Shown: positions 1-12,545 of the stretch, piece by piece | Numbering within the stretch: the stretch's first letter is position 1 | Layout: each line of letters starts with the position of its first letter | Source: Mimachlamys varia | Lineage: Eukaryota > Mollusca > Bivalvia > Pectinida > Pectinidae | DNA: 64,000 nucleotides | Direction of reading: 5' to 3' | Assembly: GCA_947623455.1 (NCBI GenBank) | Contig: OX392534.1 | Coordinates: 14,270,001-14,334,000, forward strand | The notes under the pieces: model-generated | Told to the model about the DNA's origin: nothing | The model's input: the letters and a program-made list of their open reading frames with translations, nothing else | Databases searched by the model: none | Made by a program: the position numbers and the translations under genes

Positions 1-26
1 AATGTAATCAGTTGACTTAAAAGAGC

Positions 27-130
27 ATGTTGTGCCCTTATTAAAAGTTCAGAAGGGTATACACGATCGACGTGGTCAGCAAACTTCTTGTTGTTTATGA
101 ACAACACAATCCTAACTATCGATATACCGT
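27..130 (-). mobile_element. RT-family fragment (post-YIDD region)
   Basis: Read on the minus strand this short stretch encodes a tract close to VLFINNKKFADHVDRVYP followed by SEL. This is the segment right after the catalytic YIDD box of the same reverse transcriptase preserved at 49815-50458. A stop and frameshift lie in the YID part. It is an isolated remnant; the 3' portion found in other copies is absent, and the left side may be cut by the window edge. Confidence 0.55.
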
Positions 131-345
131 TAAACCTCGCTTAAAGACCATCTTCTCAGAATTAAGACCACCTCGCTATTAAGACAACTTCATTTCAGTC
201 CCGAAAAAAATCTTCTATATATCTTAAGATATATCTTGTATTTTAAGCTTCACTATTACGACCACCTCACTATTAAGACCAGTTTTGAAAAGTCCCAAAT
301 ACTGCTATGGAACTAAGTTTCACCTCACTACTCGGACCACCGACT
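130..345. mobile_element. pogo/Tigger-like MITE remnant
   Basis: The stretch contains repeated phrases of the type CCTCGCTATTAAGACC and CCTCACTATTAAGACC around a short palindrome (TATCTTAAGATATA). Such phrases are typical of the terminal regions of pogo/Tigger-type Tc1-mariner elements. No transposase is present and I could not place both ends. Confidence 0.4.
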
Positions 346-629
346 AAACACAAAGTCACCTGGTGCGTATTCCACTGTGTACACCTGTCAGATCAGTAAG
401 CTGTATATTTGGGATACATTAGCTAATCAGTTACAATTACTGTGTGTTTAATATTTAAAAGCATATATATATACTCGTAAGTTAATGGACCATGAAAACA
501 AATTGGAATTCGCTGAACATATTCAAATGGTCAATATCCGAAAATACAGGGGCCAAATTAAAGGGCCGTTATACACACTAATATTTTCCCCGAAGTAGTG
601 ATTAAAAGGCTCGTACATTCGGACCCCGT

Positions 630-1447
630 ACAATTGTCTATATAGATACCCCTTGAATACATTTCTCCTTGCTTCAGTGTCACATGAATGTATATATAGA
701 TATCCCTTAATTGCATTTCTCCTTATCACATGGATGTTTATATAGATATCCCAAAATTGCATTTCTCCTTATCACATGGATGTCTATATAGATATCCCTT
801 AATTACATTTCTCCTTATCACATGAATGTATATATAGATATCCCTTAATTACATTTCTCCTTATTACTTGAATGTCTATATAGATGTCCCTTAATTACAT
901 TTCTCCTCATCACTCTTTTGTCTATATAGATATCCCTTAATTACATTTCTCCTTATCACTTAATTGTCTATATAGATATCCCTTAATTACATTTTTCCTT
1001 ATCACTTAATTGTCTATATAGATGTCCCTTAATTACATTTCTCCTCATCACTCTTTTGTCTATATAGATGTCCCTTAATTATATTTCTCCTTATCACATA
1101 ATTGTCTATATAGATATCCCTTAATTACAATTATCCTTATCACATAATTGTCTATATAGATATCCCTTAATTACATTTCTCCTTATCACATAATTGTCTA
1201 TATAGATATCCCTTAATTACAATTCTCCTTATCACATAATTGTCTATATAGATATCCCTTAATTACATTTCTCCTCGTCACTCTTTTGTCTATATAGATA
1301 TCCCTTAATTACATTTCTCCTTATCACTTAATTGTCTATATAGATATCCCTTAATTACAATTCTCCTTATCACACGACTCTCCATACAGATACCCGTTAA
1401 CTGCATTTCTCCTTGCTTCGGTATCATACGATTGTTTATATAGATAT
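630..1447. repeat. 46-bp minisatellite array
   Basis: About 17 tandem copies of a 46-bp AT-rich unit, each containing the phrases GTCTATATAGATATCCC and CATTTCTCCTTATCAC. The period was read from successive CACATAATTG positions (1141 and 1187). The first and last units are longer variants carrying CCTTGCTTC, so the array is bounded by the same variant on each side. Confidence 0.9.
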
Positions 1448-1697
1448 GTGATCTAGGTTGGTCTCGGTGAGTTACGGTGGGTCGCGGTTGTTCCCTGTTG
1501 GTTTTGCTGACAACCGAGAACCACTTAATGACCTCAATGATCAAATAGTTCTAAGACCCGTGTGTGGCTCAATATGTGAATAGAATGTCCTTAGGTAACC
1601 CACATCTTGCTATGAATTATAGATACCTTCACTTCTCCTGCTACCTTGTAGATTCAATCTTAATCGTAATAATGTAGGTGCCACACTCCATAATGTA
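1448..1697 (+). repeat. dispersed 250-bp repeat, copy 1
   Basis: This segment, from TCTAGGTTGGTCT to CACACTCCATAATG, is repeated in the same orientation at about 5971-6235 with high similarity. It directly abuts the 46-bp minisatellite here and a different G-rich tandem tract at the second site. No coding capacity or recognisable transposon termini seen. Confidence 0.75.
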
Positions 1698-1699
1698 TA

Positions 1700-3556
1700 T
1701 ATGGTTATAGCTCCTCATATATTTGACCGATTTTATTTTTAATTTAGTGGAAGTAAGCCAAGCCTATAATTTGACAATTCATGCGTTTTAGATATATTTA
1801 CTATTCCAACAAAACCGCTGATTTGGCAGAGTTTAGAAACTGTCCGATTTTGTTAGAATTGGTACAACTATAGGAGTATTATAGGATAGCAACATCAATT
1901 AATTGTTTTTGTTACCCCGAGAATAATGGTGGTATCTGATAAAAAATTAGATATTGACTGAACTTGGCATATAGGGGTATTAGGAGATGTCAAAATGACT
2001 GTATCGGTTTCATTGCCATGTATACCATGCTAAAGTAAATGGTGACAACTGAATGGTCGAACTTTATATGTTGTCCATGCTAGTAAATAGTTTTCAATAA
2101 TGATTATTTATACTTTCCTCCTGTATTACAATACAATTCATGTTGTGATTGATTTGTATAATGGAAAGAGGGAAATATGGTGTTCAGTTATAGCTATTAA
2201 TCTTTGAGAAAAAATATGTAACTCAGCTAGCATTATAGCTCTATATGGATACCTCATTTCAGTAACAAGCTTAAGGAATCAGATCGCCGCGTGTTGTCAA
2301 TTCGGGTCAGACAGCACACAATGATACAGATAAGATTGACACGAAATCAACGACACCAAAAGCTGCCACGAGCAATTATATCTGTTGTATCTGGGTCAAT
2401 GCCAGGTTTTGGGATCTAATTGTAAAAATAAGATTTACAGAGAAAACTTTTTATATTCTAGAGAATGTTATTGCTTTAATAAAAATGGCATGAATCACAC
2501 AAGCGGATTGGAGTGTTTTTCGTATAGGAAGTTCATTACAACACTCGTCACGTAATAACAGGAAACACGAATGTATTAGGATCTCCATCGGTAATGTATC
2601 AACAACGCAGACGTTACTTAATTCCTTATCGCCCAACAATAGGCCTGATCCTTTTTTCATTTCCTTTCTGCTCCGAGAGAGAACATAAAGGTCGGGTTGT
2701 AGCCCGCCTGGTGCCAGATCCACCGTATTACCTACTGATTAAGGTCCTAACTCGACCGGCAATGTATACTAGAAAGGCGTGATATCGATTGACTGGCGAG
2801 CCAACTCATCCTACCTCCTTATTATTTCACCTGTACAGTGTGATCTCTACGGATATACAATCACGCTAGAACAACATTGACCCAGTTCGGAATAATTTCT
2901 TATAAATTTCCTTCTAGTGTTTTATTTTTGTTTTGTTATCATGGAGTCACTACCCAGTTTATCTTAAAATGTTTTCAGTTTTCTTGATGAACAACTGATT
3001 AATGAATAAAGAATACTTTCTATTAATGATTTTGTCTCTTTTCGTTATTTATCGGGATTATATCTGGCACTTATAATCCATTGTTCCAACTATTTCTTTC
3101 AAATATTCGTTCACAAAGTGCACGTGTTTTATGCATGACACCCACGTGAAATAATTCTATTTTAAATAAGTGTACCGGATAACCTTGATTCCGAAGTATC
3201 AATCATTACAGGAGTGTGTAGGCTGGAAAGCATTCTATCCTCGGGTGTAATGTTTCTCTATGTCTCCAGCCTAACTGTTAATATCACCACTATTGCTAAT
3301 TGCATCATTCCATTTCTTTTTTTGTTCTATATATATTTTTATCATTCTGTTCTATCCCCTTTCGTGTGTTGTTAAATCTTTTCCATTGGGCTGTATCGGG
3401 CCGTTTAGTATTCCACTTCTTTTTTATTATAAACTATTCTCTGTGATAATCTCCTTCTCCAATCTTGATTCTAGCTTATTTCGCAACTTGTGTAATTGTT
3501 TTAAGTATATAATGAGTCTACATACTATCCCCTCTCTATCTACTTAACCTTTTATG
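1700..3556. other. no supported gene
   Basis: AT-rich unique-looking sequence. A 90-codon minus-strand open frame at 2451-2723 has a fairly protein-like composition but no recognised motif, so I do not call it. Nothing else stands out. Confidence 0.4.
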
Positions 3557-3557
3557 A

Positions 3558-3985
3558 CTAGATGTTGTGCCTTTTATGTGTAGCCCCATCGATACCATTA
3601 ATCCCGTTCGAACCCCGGTCTGGCCGTGCATTTTTCCTTAAATGCACCCACGGATGATGATGTCGGGTCTCGTGTGTGTCTTTTGGGTCGAAGACTTTGT
3701 TGAAGGATGGAAGGGTGTGACGGATCTTGAACGAGTCGATCGTCGGCGACCAGATTAGAGATAAGTCAGTTGGTTGAGCGTACCTTTTGTGATTACTTGC
3801 AAGAATGTTAAACTGATCTGGGATATACTTGTGATATTTATTGATGCATTGTGCGGGACTAAACTTCTGAGTCCCTATGTATGGGATATTCAAAAAAAAA
3901 TTTATTTTGAAAAATGTCTTCAGTTCGGAAGGTCCCAGATTCGAACCCCGGTCTGGCCGTGCATTTGTCCTCTCCTGTTGCATTT
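3558..3985. mobile_element. possible tRNA-derived SINE fragments
   Basis: Two direct copies of a roughly 27-bp phrase (TTCGAACCCCGGTCTGGCC) occur at about 3605 and 3943. Their minus strand reads GGGGTTCGAA, which fits a Pol III B box. An A-box-like AGTCAGTTGGTTGAGCG lies between them at about 3765 on the plus strand. The arrangement is too scrambled to define one intact SINE. Confidence 0.3.
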
Positions 3986-3989
3986 GGCA

Positions 3990-5120
3990 ATTTCCTATTT
4001 GCCAATTGCATGATTAGTTTTTGTCTCCTCCTCCTTCGTCGCTCTAACGTGCTAACGGTATTAAGTGTCACATCTTTGTCTTCCTTTGTTTACTTATCTA
4101 TATGTTAAATTATTTCTGTTCAACTTTTCCAAACATCAAACACTGTTTCACTTATAGGTATTTTTATTTCGTGATTCTATCATGCGCTCTTCATCTTCTT
4201 TCCTTCTCTCTCTATCTCTCTCTAAAGACTTAGGTTTCGATTGATTTGATTATTGTTTTGAATGTTTTTATATTGTTTTTTTTTCTTCCTGAGTAGTTTT
4301 AACATATCATAATTAAAGCTAGTGACTTCCTTCTTATAAAACTACTGCTGTAGAATGAGTCTACTTTGTGTGTTCTGCTATTGACCCCCACCCCTCCACC
4401 CCCTCTGTTGTACCAACAAACTGTATCAAGTTTTGAATTAAGTCTTTTAAATTCCGAACGATATCTTCTACTCCCATTTCTGCCTATTTACGTTGCCACA
4501 GTCGTTTCATATATTCTTTACTCCATTTCCTGTCATGGTATATATTTATATATGTTGCTTCAGCTATTTCAGAACCGTCTTCTTTATTTCCGGTCTTTGC
4601 ATGTTGATTCAGACATACTTCCTCTTCTCCATTCGTTTTGTCTTCTTTCTATTTCGACATGCATCTCGTCTTAATACAGATATAGTTCAATGTTTTCTTA
4701 CATCCCGGTGAGCAAAATAAAAAAATCCATAGATACCTAAAGAAAAGAAAAAAACGGCTGTCAGGGTTCGATTCCACGGTCTAAGGTTATAACGATCCCA
4801 TCGCTTACCTCCGCGTCGATAATACTGATTACTATAGATTATATAACTTAATTCATAATTGTGTTTATATATAGTTTTTGACTTAAACTAATATACTTGT
4901 TAACGAATGAAACCTTGATAATATCCAGATAGAATAAAACAGCAATCTAACGATGAAACACGATATACGAACATAAACTAATTAAAGTTAAAATTATTTG
5001 CAGCAAGATTTGTATTTGTTATACAGAAAAAATCACTGTCAATGTTTATGCTGTGTCCTTCAATACTCTTTGACCTCTAAATGAAAATATTAATGCATCT
5101 CCGTGATAAAACAGTATGTC
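3990..5120. other. no supported gene
   Basis: AT-rich and locally pyrimidine-rich sequence. A lone B-box-like GGTTCGATTCC near 4767 may be a further SINE scrap. No gene recognised. Confidence 0.35.
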
Positions 5121-5127
5121 TATTTCA

Positions 5128-5424
5128 CTAACGGAATAACCTTACAATTGCACACAATATGACTGAACCACCAGAAGCAATACTTTTACAATAACATCGT
5201 TGTTTGTCTAGATGGGCCTGTGTAATGGTTTGGCAGTAATACCACAACCTATCTGACTGTCCAGACACAAAGATTGCATCTCTTAACAGCTGCTTGTTTG
5301 GTATAAATGACCAATTATCGGACACAAACCTCCCCATACACAGCTTTAGGTTAGTAAATCGAATACGTTTTGGGTACAAATTGACAATGCCGTACAACTT
5401 CTTTATGTCTATAATCTCCGACAA
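5128..5424 (-). CDS. weak hypothetical ORF, 98 codons
   Basis: An uninterrupted minus-strand frame begins with MSEIIDIKKLYG and ends with LCAIVRLFR. It does not lie in any repeat family I can see in the window, and its composition (varied residues, several Cys and aromatic residues) looks more protein-like than most frames here. I do not recognise a domain. It could be an exon, a transposon remnant or chance. Confidence 0.18.
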   Translation of the reverse strand: MSEIIDIKKLYGIVNLYPKRIRFTNLKLCMGRFVSDNWSFIPNKQLLRDAIFVSGQSDRLWYYCQTITQAHLDKQRCYCKSIASGGSVILCAIVRLFR

Positions 5425-5832
5425 AACCCCGTTAAGTCTGGGCTTCTGTAAACTTTGATCGGAACAGAAGTGTTATAACCTGGTATTGTACACACACACA
5501 TACCAACACACAGTAGTTATGAGAGTGAAAGGTTGACAGAACTGTATCTGCATGCAGTGCAAAGTATGCTTAACATCACGCATGTCTAATGAAACCGCGA
5601 TTGCCTAACAACTAGTATCAAATAACAAAATGTACAAGTCATCTCCTTTCACAAACTTATTCCGAGATGAAAACAACCAATTTTGAAAAAAGGAGGTAAA
5701 AACCCATATGTTTAAAGAGTTTTTATTAAAGAATAAACATTACAGTAAAATTGTCATAAAGGAGAAATTCCTCCCTTTGGGTGAGGATTTTATCCCTGTT
5801 AATTGGAGGACTTATCATTAACGTGAGCTACA

Positions 5833-5970
5833 GTGGTTTCGGATGGTCCCGGTGTTTCTCGGTGGGTCTCAGTATGGTTCGGATGGTTTCGAATGGTCCC
5901 GGTGTTTCTCGGTGGGTCTCAGTGCGGTTCGGCTGGTTTCGAATGGTCTCGGTTGGTTTCGGTGGGTTTC
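5833..5970. repeat. G-rich degenerate tandem tract
   Basis: Two 50-bp copies sharing TGGTCCCGGTGTTTCTCGG (5844 and 5894) are followed by shorter degenerate GGTTTCGGTGGG-type repeats that run into the dispersed 250-bp repeat. Its base composition differs strongly from the AT-rich surroundings. The read-through frames rich in Gly, Trp, Ser and Val are repeat by-products. Confidence 0.7.
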
Positions 5971-6235
5971 TATGATCTAGGTTGGTCTTGGTCGGTTACG
6001 ATGGGTCGCGGTTGGGCCCTGTGGGTTTTGCTGACAACCACAAACCACTTAATGACCTCAATAATAAAATAGTTCTAAGACTCGTGTGTGGCTCAATATG
6101 TGAATCGAATGTGTATATGTGAATCAGTTAGGCAACCCACATCTTGCTATGAATTATATATACTTCACTTCTCCTGCTACCTTGTAGAATCAATCTTAAT
6201 CGTAATAATGTAGGTGCCACACTCCATAATGGATC
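5971..6235 (+). repeat. dispersed 250-bp repeat, copy 2
   Basis: Second copy of the 1448-1697 repeat in the same orientation, with a short internal insertion near 6115 (an extra GTGTATATGTGAATC-like stretch). It shares the AACCACTTAATGACC and CACACTCCATAATG phrases. Confidence 0.75.
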
Positions 6236-6652
6236 GGCTTACATTCCGCTCCCACATCGACCGCCGAGGCCAGTATCGGTGAAAGACCTCTAACATTTAA
6301 AACGTAAGCTGTAAATCACGTGCTCCCTATTTGGTGACTTGTGTTGACTTTGTGCTATATGTATTCTATTAGGTTACATATGTAACTGGCAATTAATCTG
6401 TAGTTGTACTGGTAAGATCAGCCTTATTTCTTATTTGTTTTTTTTTATTGGAGTACTTCAGTATTGAGTATAGTTTTATATTGTATATAGTACGAAACAA
6501 GGTTTAACTTTTATTCTGTTAACATTTATTGATTTATCAAAAGAAAAGAAGGATAATTAATCTACTGAACAATTCTAATATAGCCATGTGCGTGCGACCC
6601 AGTTTTTTTATGACACAAAAGACATTTCTAACATGAATGTTATGGTTATTAA

Positions 6653-7300
6653 TCCCTTCTGAACTTGAAATAAAGGACACAACATAATCTTCTACTTCAG
6701 CTGCTGATCTCGATCTCTTCTTTAACTATGACCAGCATACAAAGCTTACTGCAAAGCTATATGATAAATTATGACGATTTTTTTTATTCCGATCGGAAAT
6801 TCTCCCTTTCTTGAAAGTAACATACCCGCTTTTCCAACCTATGTTGTTTACATGCCGCAGTTGACTCGTTGGTCTATGGCCTGCTCTAGATATCGATATG
6901 CTTTTGATCGATGTCGACTGCTTATACACAGGGATTCGAAGGAGAGATAATAGCAAGTTTTATTGTCGCCATCTTCGTCTCATTAAGACGTGAAATATGA
7001 AGGTTGGCGTTTTCGAGTACCCGACCGGTTATGTTTATTACTATGATTACTTTTGAATGTGGATACTGACTCGGTTCTCACTTTGAGGACTTGGCATTTA
7101 CTTTCACGTGACCAAGATTTACATGGCGGGTGTCGTCGATGAAGCAGAAGACGCTTACTCCCCCGGAACACATGGTCTTATTTTATTGTTCTTTACAAGG
7201 GTCCACATGAGGATGTTTCCTTATTCAATGTGTGGCCCTTGTTTAATCGGTTTTGATTTCGGATAATGCCTTTGTTGACGCTTCGGTTTTCTCTGATTTC
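6653..7300 (+). mobile_element. RT-family 3' fragment with protein remnants
   Basis: One of the longest 5'-truncated copies of the window's RT family. The plus strand begins at PSELEIKDTT, passes a FFNYDQ...KLTAKLYDK tract, then SNIPAF, a VVYMPQLTRWSMAC tract and a KFYCRH-like tract, in several frames broken by stops. A non-coding tail follows that holds the family hallmark AGAAGACGCTTACTC and ends at the common terminus near CGGTTTTCTCTG. It is a dead insertion. Confidence 0.75.
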
Positions 7301-8295
7301 CCTCTAACATCAATCTGAATTGTATTTAATTGTGTAGCAGCTTTACCTATATAAAAGTAATATTGAAGATTAAGACTTAGCTATGACCTGATTGTATTGC
7401 TATAACCCTTTAAGAATATTGAAACATTTAAAGTCATACACTAAGACCAGTGATCAAACCTGGAGCTTCAAATAAAACCCAATAAATATTTCTTGTCAAA
7501 TGATGTCGGGTGCAATGACACTCCACCTGTCTATCGATTGGTTCTTTGACAAGGGCTGTTATCTTTGTTGTTAATAGGACTTCAGGAAAATACAAAATCA
7601 AGTCATGCCCACAGAAAATAAAATGTTGAGGACCAACAATATGTCGGCGCATGTATAAGTCAATCTAAAAGATCAATGATCAAAGAGAGCGATCAATCTC
7701 TGCAGTTTATCTACAGACAAGGCTAACAAGCGCTTTAGAGACGGTATAAGTAAAAACCATGTTTACCCAGACATGCACGTTACTTTATAATCAGTTACAA
7801 TAAGGCTCTCATTCAGTATCGATCTAAGACTGTTTTCTAAAAATGACTTCAAATCCAGTTTTTACTTATCATGTAAACCAGCAAATAAAATATGCAGGTG
7901 CAAGCAATTCTTTAGGTTTGGTGCCAGGAAAATGGATTTTGTGCGGGTATACAATCCTTTCGGGAATTTTTACGACGAAGCTGCAAAGAGCTGAGAGCTG
8001 TTTCGTTTACTTTCTATAAGATCTCGTGATTCACATTGGTCGTTACAATATATTCCTTTATAGATGTGGATAGATCCTAGGTTGTTTGATTCACCCGCAG
8101 TGCATCTCAGCTCGACAATAAAACTGTATCGAATTTCCACCAAGCCATAGCTCCGTCTTGTATGTGTAACATAGCAACAGGCATTCGTGCTAGTCTGAGA
8201 TATATACGTAGGACACGCTGGAGAAAGTGTACGGCTGGTTATATGGTTCATTGAAATGGTAAACAACGAACATATCTGCATGTATTATTGTATCA
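7301..8295. other. no supported gene
   Basis: AT-rich sequence with only short shadow open frames; nothing recognised. Confidence 0.4.
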
Positions 8296-8299
8296 GTGG

Positions 8300-8400
8300 T
8301 CACCTGCCCGACCGGGTTGGTTTTTTCCGGGTACTCCGGTTTCCTCACACAATAAGACCCCTGGTGCGCTAATATCCGGGCCAACAAGAGTGATTATAAT
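8300..8400 (+). mobile_element. SINE 3' portion
   Basis: The phrases TTTTTTCCGGGTACTCCGG and AATAAGACCCCTGGTGCGC match, in opposite orientation, the body of the tRNA-headed SINE at 47834-47995. The tRNA-like head is missing or unrecognisable here. Confidence 0.6.
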
Positions 8401-8465
8401 AAGTTGGATAACTTGTTTCATAATCGTTGTAAAATTACGAAAGTTTATATTTTTGTTTATTTAAG

Positions 8466-8840
8466 GAATGGCCATAATTTGTTTGACAGTTATACGGTAT
8501 ATCCCGAAAAAAATGTGTGCACTTTGCATAAATCTGCGAAGCGGTTTATGCAAAAAAGTGCACACAGGTTTTCGGTATATACCGTATAACCCTCAAATTA
8601 TTGTGGTCATTCCTTATGATTTCATTTCGAAAGATACATTTATAAGACATGATTCTTATACAATGATTTCGTATTAATTATAACAAAAATCGGATACGTT
8701 TTGCAAAATACACAACTATGTGCATGAATTTCACCGCCAAACAACTTCAACCAATCAGAAGTTTGATTACAAAATACTGCACCAAACATGGCGGTATATG
8801 ACGTCATCACTTTTTGCGTTGTCTGATTTTTGAGTTTTTT
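8466..8840. mobile_element. palindrome-headed MITE-like element
   Basis: A long near-perfect palindrome spans 8466-8615 (outer arms GGAATGGCCATAATTTG and CAAATTATTGTGGTCATTCC; inner arms with GTGTGCAC...GTGCACAC). About 220 bp follow that contain AACCAATCAGAAG, ATGGCGG and TGACGTCA before a poly-T run at 8832. The same architecture (palindrome, CCAAT, TGACGTCA) recurs at 10067, 20874 and 54615 with unrelated primary sequence. No coding capacity. Confidence 0.6.
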
Positions 8841-9028
8841 TTTTTTTTCCAAAACATTTTATTGATCAAGATGCATACAATATAAATCATAAACATATCC
8901 TCACAATTTACACCATTTATCATTACACATACACACAGTCTTATATTCTTCAGTGCACACACATGTACATGACACATACAACTATTTCATACTGCACACT
9001 CACATACAGGTATATTCAACATATTATA

Positions 9029-9355
9029 GAACTACTTAATATTATTTAGATAATCAAAACAAATTATCATTTATTAAACTAATACTTATTTAAACTGTAA
9101 TTAGATATAACCGAATATTTATCAAATATTAATTTAATGATTATTATCAAATATCCGGCTATAACCTCTTCGGTTTTTATATCGGTTTATTTATAGAACT
9201 ATTTATCATTTAGATAATCAAAACAACTTATCATTTATTAATCTAATACTTATTTAAACTGTCATTAAATATTAACCAAACATTTAGCAAGTATTAATTT
9301 AATAATTATTATCAAATATCCGGCTATAGCCATTTCGGTTTTTATATCGGTTTTT
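9029..9355. repeat. tandem duplication, 167-bp unit
   Basis: Two diverged copies start at GAACTACTTAATATT (9029) and GAACTATTTATC (9196), each ending in AAATATCCGGCTAT and TTTTTATATCGG. Very AT-rich and non-coding. Confidence 0.75.
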
Positions 9356-10066
9356 GATTTCAAGAGCGGGCATGGTGGAGTGGGCCGTCTGCCGTCTGAT
9401 TTGTAAGTAATTATGTATATTTTGTCGTTTTTCCTTGATGTTTGTATTATTTTTATATCGTACATATGTGCATGCATTATAACTATATATTATATTAATT
9501 AAAAATTAAGTATTTAGGTAGTATATATGTCAATAAACTAAATATGGGAAAATCTGGGCAAACACCACGTGTCGGCTGGTGCATAATAGTATAAGCTGGT
9601 GTACATATGTACCGGCGGCCGCCTCCGTATACATATGCAAGGCCTTTGGCCGGTTATATCTATAAATAATAACCTAATAATAATAATGAGCTGAATGTTT
9701 TAGACAAGTTCTTATTGTGTCATCAATATCCCATATTAGAAATGCTTCTCAGTGAGCTATTAATAACAATACAGTGTATACGTAGCTGCCGGAAGTTGCT
9801 ATTAATTATTATTTTTGAGGTTATACAACGTAACATGAACAAGTTAAACATTGCAGGAAGAGGCAAAATCAAATTATATTATTGTTAAAATACATGAATA
9901 ACAAGGGTTTAACACAATATCGTAACGTGTACTATATTGAACAACTACCAAGCTAGGATCTTCCAAAAAGTTTGAATTTGACTACATTTAATACTATATG
10001 ACTTATATCCTTAATGACGTCATGAGATAAATAAAAAAAAATGATTAGGAAAGAAATGATGATAAG

Positions 10067-10600
10067 ACTCTTTCATGACCAGGGGTGTAAGATAGGGAAA
10101 TTCCACCCGAGGGGTTTTCAAATTTGGTAAAACCCGAGGCTTTGCCGAGGGTTTTGTCAAATTTGAAAATCCCGAGGGTGGAATTTCCCTATCTTTCACC
10201 CCTGGTCATGAAAGAGTATTTTTCTCTCATTTCAACTACCTGAATAAGCTCAAAAACCTTGAAATACATTTGATTGGCCACCATTTTGAAAATATCAACT
10301 TTTCCCTTTAGCGTTTTTGACGAAAACAAATGATACAGAGTGATTAAGTATACCCCATATTTGCAAACATAGTTTGCGCAGAAAAATAATATCAGCTTTC
10401 TAATGTACACGGTTAAAATATTTTCGAAGGTTTAAATCTCATCATGTCTCCATTTTTCTTTTTTCGGCATCAGATTTTACCGAACTTGTGACGTCACGTC
10501 ATTGCTGTATTGCATGGGTAGGTGTGTAATACAACAACAGCGATCATAGGTGTATTGCTCTAGACAGGCCAGTATTACACACCTAGAAATGAGAGAAAAG
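10067..10600. mobile_element. palindrome-headed element, copy 1
   Basis: A 151-bp palindrome (10067-10217) has outer arms ACTCTTTCATGACCAGGGG and its complement and a centre near GAGGCTTTGCCGAGG. It is followed by about 380 bp bounded by the short inverted pair TTTTCTCTCATTTC (about 10221) and GAAATGAGAGAAAA (about 10586). The body holds GATTGGCCACCATTTT and GTGACGTCACGTC. A second copy lies at 20874-21425. It looks like a non-autonomous DNA element; no protein is encoded. Confidence 0.75.
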
Positions 10601-11860
10601 ATATTAAAATCTTAGTGCATTAACTACTTTATTTTTACAGGCAATACTAGCTTTCGAGTCGATGACAAATATAAAATGTAAAACTAAAATGTTATACGGT
10701 AAGCCTTGTTTGCAATCATCTTTTCTTTGTAGGAACATGTATAATAATGGAACGTATATTGCCATAATCCGTTTATGATTAAACCTCACCAAAGATATTG
10801 GAGAAAAAATGACCGAATGTGGGATTTCAAACTTGAACGTAACGTTTGGAACTATAACGGCACACGGACATTGAAGACACGAAAGACTTTAACAATCAGT
10901 ACCGTGATATGTCTAATATCGGAATCGGAGGCTGCAGACAGCAAAGAAATGTGCAGGTGTTGAAGAAAATAAACTTCCTATAAAACAGAAAATTCACCGT
11001 TATAGTATATAAAAAAGGTAAAATGTGATGTTGGATGATTAAGATGAACACATAATCATACTTACATGTACAATTATCCTGTGGGTATATTATAGACATT
11101 GGTGTAGAAACATAAACAACGAAGCCTTTGTACGAGTGTACAAGTTGCGGAATGATACGTAATGAGTGTTTAGAGCTTCATATTGATACACCTGTAATTA
11201 GATATATTTCAAACATTCTGTATTAAGTACTTATTATTTGATCTAAGTACTGTTCTGGTTTGCGTTTTAGTACCCATGGCTTCAAATTACCTTTGAAACA
11301 GCAGTATCTAATTTGTGCCGTTGCACAGTTCAGAATTAACTCACATTACGGAATGTCAATTTGAAATTGCCCAATACTCCTTTTTTTTTTAATTCATACA
11401 TCAAGGGACTTTACATACCAACGCTTCTGCTTTGACAGTAGTTCTTATTTCCAACGTGTTGACACTGTTTCACCAATTGGTCTTATAATGACGAAACGGC
11501 TGAATTATGCATTATCTAATTTCGGCAAGCTGTTTCATTTATCAAACCTTAAAGTATCAAATAGCCGTCATACAAGTATCAGCAAACAATATATCGATGA
11601 AAATTGACCCATTCAGCAAAACTACAAATAATAAAGGGTCATCTATATAGCATATCTATATAGATATTCACAAGCTCATTAATCGCTATTTCGGGCAAAT
11701 TTAACAGAAGTTACTTGGTCAATTGTCGGTATGTATCATGGCTAACCATGGGCCTTGCGTTGACATGTAATTTGCCAAGGTAATTGTTTTGGCAAACAAT
11801 ACGAAAAATGTATGTTTCAGGGTGGAACAATAATAATTGGCTCATGTAGATCCAACATGT
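10601..11860. other. no supported gene
   Basis: AT-rich intergenic-like sequence; only short shadow open frames. Confidence 0.4.
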
Positions 11861-11864
11861 TGAA

Positions 11865-12410
11865 CAAAAGCACAATATTGTTGTACTCTCAAGTGTTTAG
11901 AGCACACGATAGGGGCATTTGTTTGACTGGATATGGCTATATCAAAGCGTACCCATTGATTCTATTTTGACCTCTAGGTGCAAATGACGACTATAAAACG
12001 TTTTATGCAAATATGCATACGTGTAGGTAGTTTAGTTATTAACAAAATGCCCATTGGATACTATTAAGACTTCCGAACAAAGAATACTATTTTTAAGAAA
12101 AATGTTAAAAATATTGAGTTTGAGCCTTTTTAATGAAATCTACTTTTTTATGTTTTACTCAGCGGTTGAAATAATTTCCTAAAACAGTCTTATTGTTATG
12201 TTCAGAAGTCTTATTAGTCTCTAACAAGAGCATTTGTTATGATTGAAATACCTCCCTTTATGCTATTTTTGTGTGATGTTATTCACAACCGCCATTTGCA
12301 TTTCAAGGTCAAAACAAAATCTTTGTGTACGCTTTGAAAAAGCCATATCCAGTCAAACAAATGCCCCTATCATGTCCTATAGAGTACAAAGGCATTGTTG
12401 TTTTTCTGGT
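11865..12410. mobile_element. inverted-repeat MITE-like element
   Basis: The stretch 11887-11990 reappears inverted at about 12285-12392; the shared phrase is GATAGGGGCATTTGTTTGAC and, inverted, GTCAAACAAATGCCCCTATC. The interior is AT-rich and itself partly inverted (AGACTTCCGAACA against TGTTCAGAAGTCT). No transposase. The 101-codon frame crossing the right arm is not a gene. Confidence 0.7.
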
Positions 12411-12545
12411 TTCATATATTGTAAAAATCAAAATTATCCCATGATGCATATTCCGTCAAAGTCACTTAATTCAATAATCTCAAATCATTTACAGCTTATG
12501 TTTGAATATATTAAGAAACTTCATGTGATCACAAACAATTTGGTA

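Noticed and set aside
5833..6030. G-rich tract as G-quadruplex or gene fragment
   Set aside because: G runs are mostly of two or three with irregular spacing and the frame has no motif; a degenerate tandem repeat explains it.
6983..7171. Minus ORFs with KRLLLHRRHPP residues, also at 53356-53553 and 61255-61452
   Set aside because: They are the complement of the RT-family non-coding tail; recurrence reflects copies of the repeat, and the RT protein is on the other strand.
10067..10217. Long hairpin as a transcription terminator or origin
   Set aside because: It is duplicated at 20874 with its flanking body, so it belongs to a mobile element.
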